Assembly (NCBI GenBank): GCA_003152955.1 | Contig: PMBQ01000442.1 | Span: 1 to 7,631 of the forward strand | From: Candidatus Bathyarchaeota archaeon | Lineage (GTDB): Archaea > Thermoproteota > Bathyarchaeia > 40CM-2-53-6 > FEN-987 | Direction: 5' to 3' | Length of the DNA: 7,631 nt | Shown: in pieces, positions 6,475 through 7,631 of the stretch | How positions within the stretch are numbered: position 1 is the first letter of the stretch | Layout: each line of letters begins with the position of its first letter | Notes under the pieces: model-generated | What the model saw: the letters and a program-made list of their open reading frames with translations, nothing else | What the model was told of the DNA's origin: nothing | Database searches by the model: none | Translations under genes and position numbers: made by a program

Positions 6475-7071
6475 CTAGGTGTTGATGCGTTTCAGGTCTG
6501 CAGCTATGGTCGAAGCGGGGACTTCGCCTGGATACGTAACTGCGATTCTGCCGTCCTTGTCGATTATGAAGAAAGTCGGAGTCGCAGTGACGCCGAACGC
6601 GTCGAATGTCGTGCCGGAAGAATCGTATACAAAGGTCCAGCTAGGATGGTAATCGTGAATGAACCCTGCCGCGTCGCTTGCGCTGGCGCCGTTCCATGGT
6701 CCAGCGACTGATAGGAAGGTGACGTTCTGTGGTCCGTATTGCTGATAGAGGCTATCCAAGACAGGAGCCATGCTCTGACAGTGAGAGCACCATGGTTCCA
6801 TAAATTCCAGCAATACCACTTTTCCTCGGAACGATGAAAGGGAAACCTTCTGGCCAGTCAAACCGTTAGAGCCAACTATCGGTAGGGTGAAATCTGGGGC
6901 GCTTGAGCCAGTTGTCGTCCGCCCTGTGGTAGTTGTAGTTTGAGGAGAAGGTTGAGTGAACGAGTACACTCCCCAGATTGCAAGGACAACAATCACCAAC
7001 CCAGCGATTATTTCCCAGCTGCTGGCGCCCTTTCCACGCTTTTTTTTGGCTGTCTTCGATTTGCTTGACAT
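6475..7071 (-). CDS. membrane-anchored TlpA/ResA-like thioredoxin
   Basis: 198 residues. A lysine-rich cytoplasmic start (1-14) precedes one hydrophobic segment (about 20-38), then a Thr/Ser/Gly-rich linker (42-57) and a thioredoxin fold of the TlpA/AhpC-TSA type beginning at APDFTLP (58-64). The redox motif WCSHC holds Cys95 and Cys98, and the cis-proline loop is ATPTFF (Pro165). FRGKVVLLEFMEPWC and TFFIIDKDGRI are standard landmarks. Positive residues before the membrane segment put the catalytic domain outside the membrane, where such proteins reduce or form disulfides, for example in cytochrome c maturation or secreted-protein folding. The exact partner is unknown. The start has no SD; a TATA-like element lies about 45 bases upstream. 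The gene is convergent with DUF488 and divergent from thiT. Confidence 0.93.
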   Translation of the reverse strand: MSSKSKTAKKKRGKGASSWEIIAGLVIVVLAIWGVYSFTQPSPQTTTTTGRTTTGSSAPDFTLPIVGSNGLTGQKVSLSSFRGKVVLLEFMEPWCSHCQSMAPVLDSLYQQYGPQNVTFLSVAGPWNGASASDAAGFIHDYHPSWTFVYDSSGTTFDAFGVTATPTFFIIDKDGRIAVTYPGEVPASTIAADLKRINT

Positions 7072-7112
7072 GAATGATCTTGCCCGAAGCTAGGTCTTAT
7101 CGGTTTGATGCA

Positions 7113-7121
7113 CATTAAATA
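7113..7121 (-). promoter_or_regulatory. candidate TATA box for the thioredoxin gene
   Basis: The minus strand reads TATTTAATG, roughly 42-50 bases upstream of the ATG at 7071, giving a predicted short leader of about 20 bases. The evidence is composition and spacing only. Confidence 0.35.
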
Positions 7122-7227
7122 CGATTTTGGTTGAATTCCTGGGAATTTGATGTATTATGAAGAGTTTCGTTGGCTTGAGCTGCCTTGGCGAAGATTGTAA
7201 TGCTCATGGATACCCACGGCAGGCGCC

Positions 7228-7240
7228 GTTAAAGCTAAAT
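7228..7240 (+). promoter_or_regulatory. candidate TATA box for the riboswitch-thiT transcript
   Basis: GTTAAAGCTAAAT lies about 25-30 bases before the strand at 7265 that begins the riboswitch pairing, so a transcript started at about 7258-7262 would contain the whole switch. A small inverted repeat (ACGGC/GCCGT, 7216-7229) abuts it and a second (CGTGC/GCACG, 7241-7256) follows it. Confidence 0.35.
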
Positions 7241-7265
7241 CGTGCATTTCCGCACGCTCCTTTCT

Positions 7266-7366
7266 GAAGGTACTGGGGGAGCTGGGAGAGCCCGGCTGAG
7301 AGGACGGCTGAATCACCGTCGACCCCGAGAACCTGACCCGGGTAATGCCGGCGTAGGGAGTGTCCA
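7266..7366 (+). ncRNA. TPP riboswitch aptamer (thi-box)
   Basis: The conserved thi-box core is present. GGGGG (7275-7279) pairs with CCCC (7323-7326) as P2. GCTGGG/CCCGGC (7281-7286, 7291-7296) closes an AGAG loop as P3, followed by the hallmark CTGAGA (7296-7301), which binds the pyrimidine ring of TPP. An extra stem GACGG/CCGTC (7303-7307, 7316-7320) corresponds to optional P3a. Then come ACCTGA, P4 (CCT with AGG, 7332-7334 and 7355-7357) and P5 CCGG-GTAATG-CCGG (7338-7351), ending in the hallmark GCGTAGGGA. P1 is imperfect: GG..ACT (7269-7274) with AGT..CC (7359-7365). The aptamer senses thiamine pyrophosphate and controls thiT just downstream. Confidence 0.95.
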
Positions 7367-7432
7367 AGTGAACAATAGCAAATCAAACGTTTCGAATTCT
7401 GCACATCGAGATTGTGACGTTTTCGGCCTCGG

Positions 7433-7460
7433 TCACCTTCAATCAAGAAAACGGAGGTGA
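7433..7460 (+). promoter_or_regulatory. SD-sequestering hairpin, riboswitch expression platform
   Basis: TCACCTTC (7433-7440) pairs with the SD GGAGGTGA (7453-7460) over 8 bp including one G-U, with a 12-base loop. This would hide the ribosome-binding site of thiT. The competing partner TGAAGGT (7265-7271), at the 5' edge of the aptamer, is exactly complementary to ACCTTCA (7435-7441). A second competitor, GTGAC (7414-7418), can pair with GTCAC (7432-7436). Confidence 0.6.
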
Positions 7461-7469
7461 ATATGCTCG

Positions 7470-7631
7470 ATGGAAAAGCGGACATTAAGACCTAGCGGGT
7501 CCGAGACAAAAATACTTGCTGAAATGGCAGTCGCAATCGCTCTGGGCACCGTACTTAGTTTCTTCAAGTTCTCAATCTGGGCAGAGGGCGGCTCGGTGAC
7601 TGCGGGCAGCATGGTCCCAATTTTCTGGTCT
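7470..7631 (+). CDS. thiT: energy-coupled thiamine transporter subunit ThiT, 5' part (cut by window end)
   Basis: The first 54 codons are visible and the frame runs off the right edge. After a short polar start, residues 14-36 form the first membrane segment, followed by WAEGGSVTAGSMVPIF (37-52), which matches the GGSVxxGSMxPIF signature of ThiT, the substrate-binding S component of ECF-type thiamine transporters. The preceding TPP riboswitch independently supports thiamine uptake. ThiT normally works with a shared energising module (EcfT plus two ATPases), which is not in this window. An in-frame stop at 7458-7460 rules out a longer form, so ATG 7470 is the start, 9 bases after a strong SD (GGAGGTGA). 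An out-of-frame ATG at 7463 lies between the SD and this start. Confidence 0.88.
   Translation, partial: MEKRTLRPSGSETKILAEMAVAIALGTVLSFFKFSIWAEGGSVTAGSMVPIFWS

Noticed and set aside
6457..6711. 84-codon plus-strand frame
   Set aside because: Lies almost wholly antisense to the well-supported thioredoxin gene and has no recognisable domain.

Overview
This 7.6 kb window is most likely archaeal chromosome. Pointers are a stand-alone TRAM-domain protein, an RPA-like OB-fold protein, an archaeal-looking HflX, several genes with no Shine-Dalgarno (SD) sequence but AT-rich TATA-like elements upstream, and only two obvious SD-led genes. GC content looks moderate and the gene mix would fit the Nitrososphaerota/Thermoproteota side of the archaea, but that placement is inference. 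No rRNA, tRNA, CRISPR array or mobile element was found.

Layout. (1) Positions 2-691: 3' part of an HflX-family GTPase running in from the left edge, with a possible 42-codon ORF overlapping its end. (2) Positions 836-1820, minus strand: an OB-fold nucleic-acid-binding protein and, upstream of it, a TRAM-domain protein with its own SD and a terminator-like hairpin. (3) Positions 2127-3844, minus strand: a DrrA/DrrB-type ABC exporter pair, ATPase first, joined by a TAATG overlap. (4) Positions 3845-4391: a 547 bp divergent intergenic region with candidate promoters and one possible small ORF. (5) Positions 4392-6395, plus strand: guaB (IMP dehydrogenase) followed 15 bp later by a DUF488 protein whose stop codon lies in a strong hairpin. 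(6) Positions 6475-7071, minus strand: a membrane-anchored TlpA-like thioredoxin. (7) Positions 7072-7631: a TPP riboswitch and the first 54 codons of thiT, the thiamine-binding subunit of an ECF transporter, cut by the right edge.

The genes do not form one pathway. The coherent units are the ABC exporter, the guaB-DUF488 pair (guanine nucleotide synthesis plus an uncharacterised partner) and the riboswitch-thiT unit (thiamine uptake controlled by its product). The most striking feature is the last. By hand pairing, a strand at the 5' edge of the aptamer, an anti-SD strand and the SD of thiT form two mutually exclusive stems, which gives a readable model for translational control by TPP in an archaeon. 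I see no clearly new multi-gene system.
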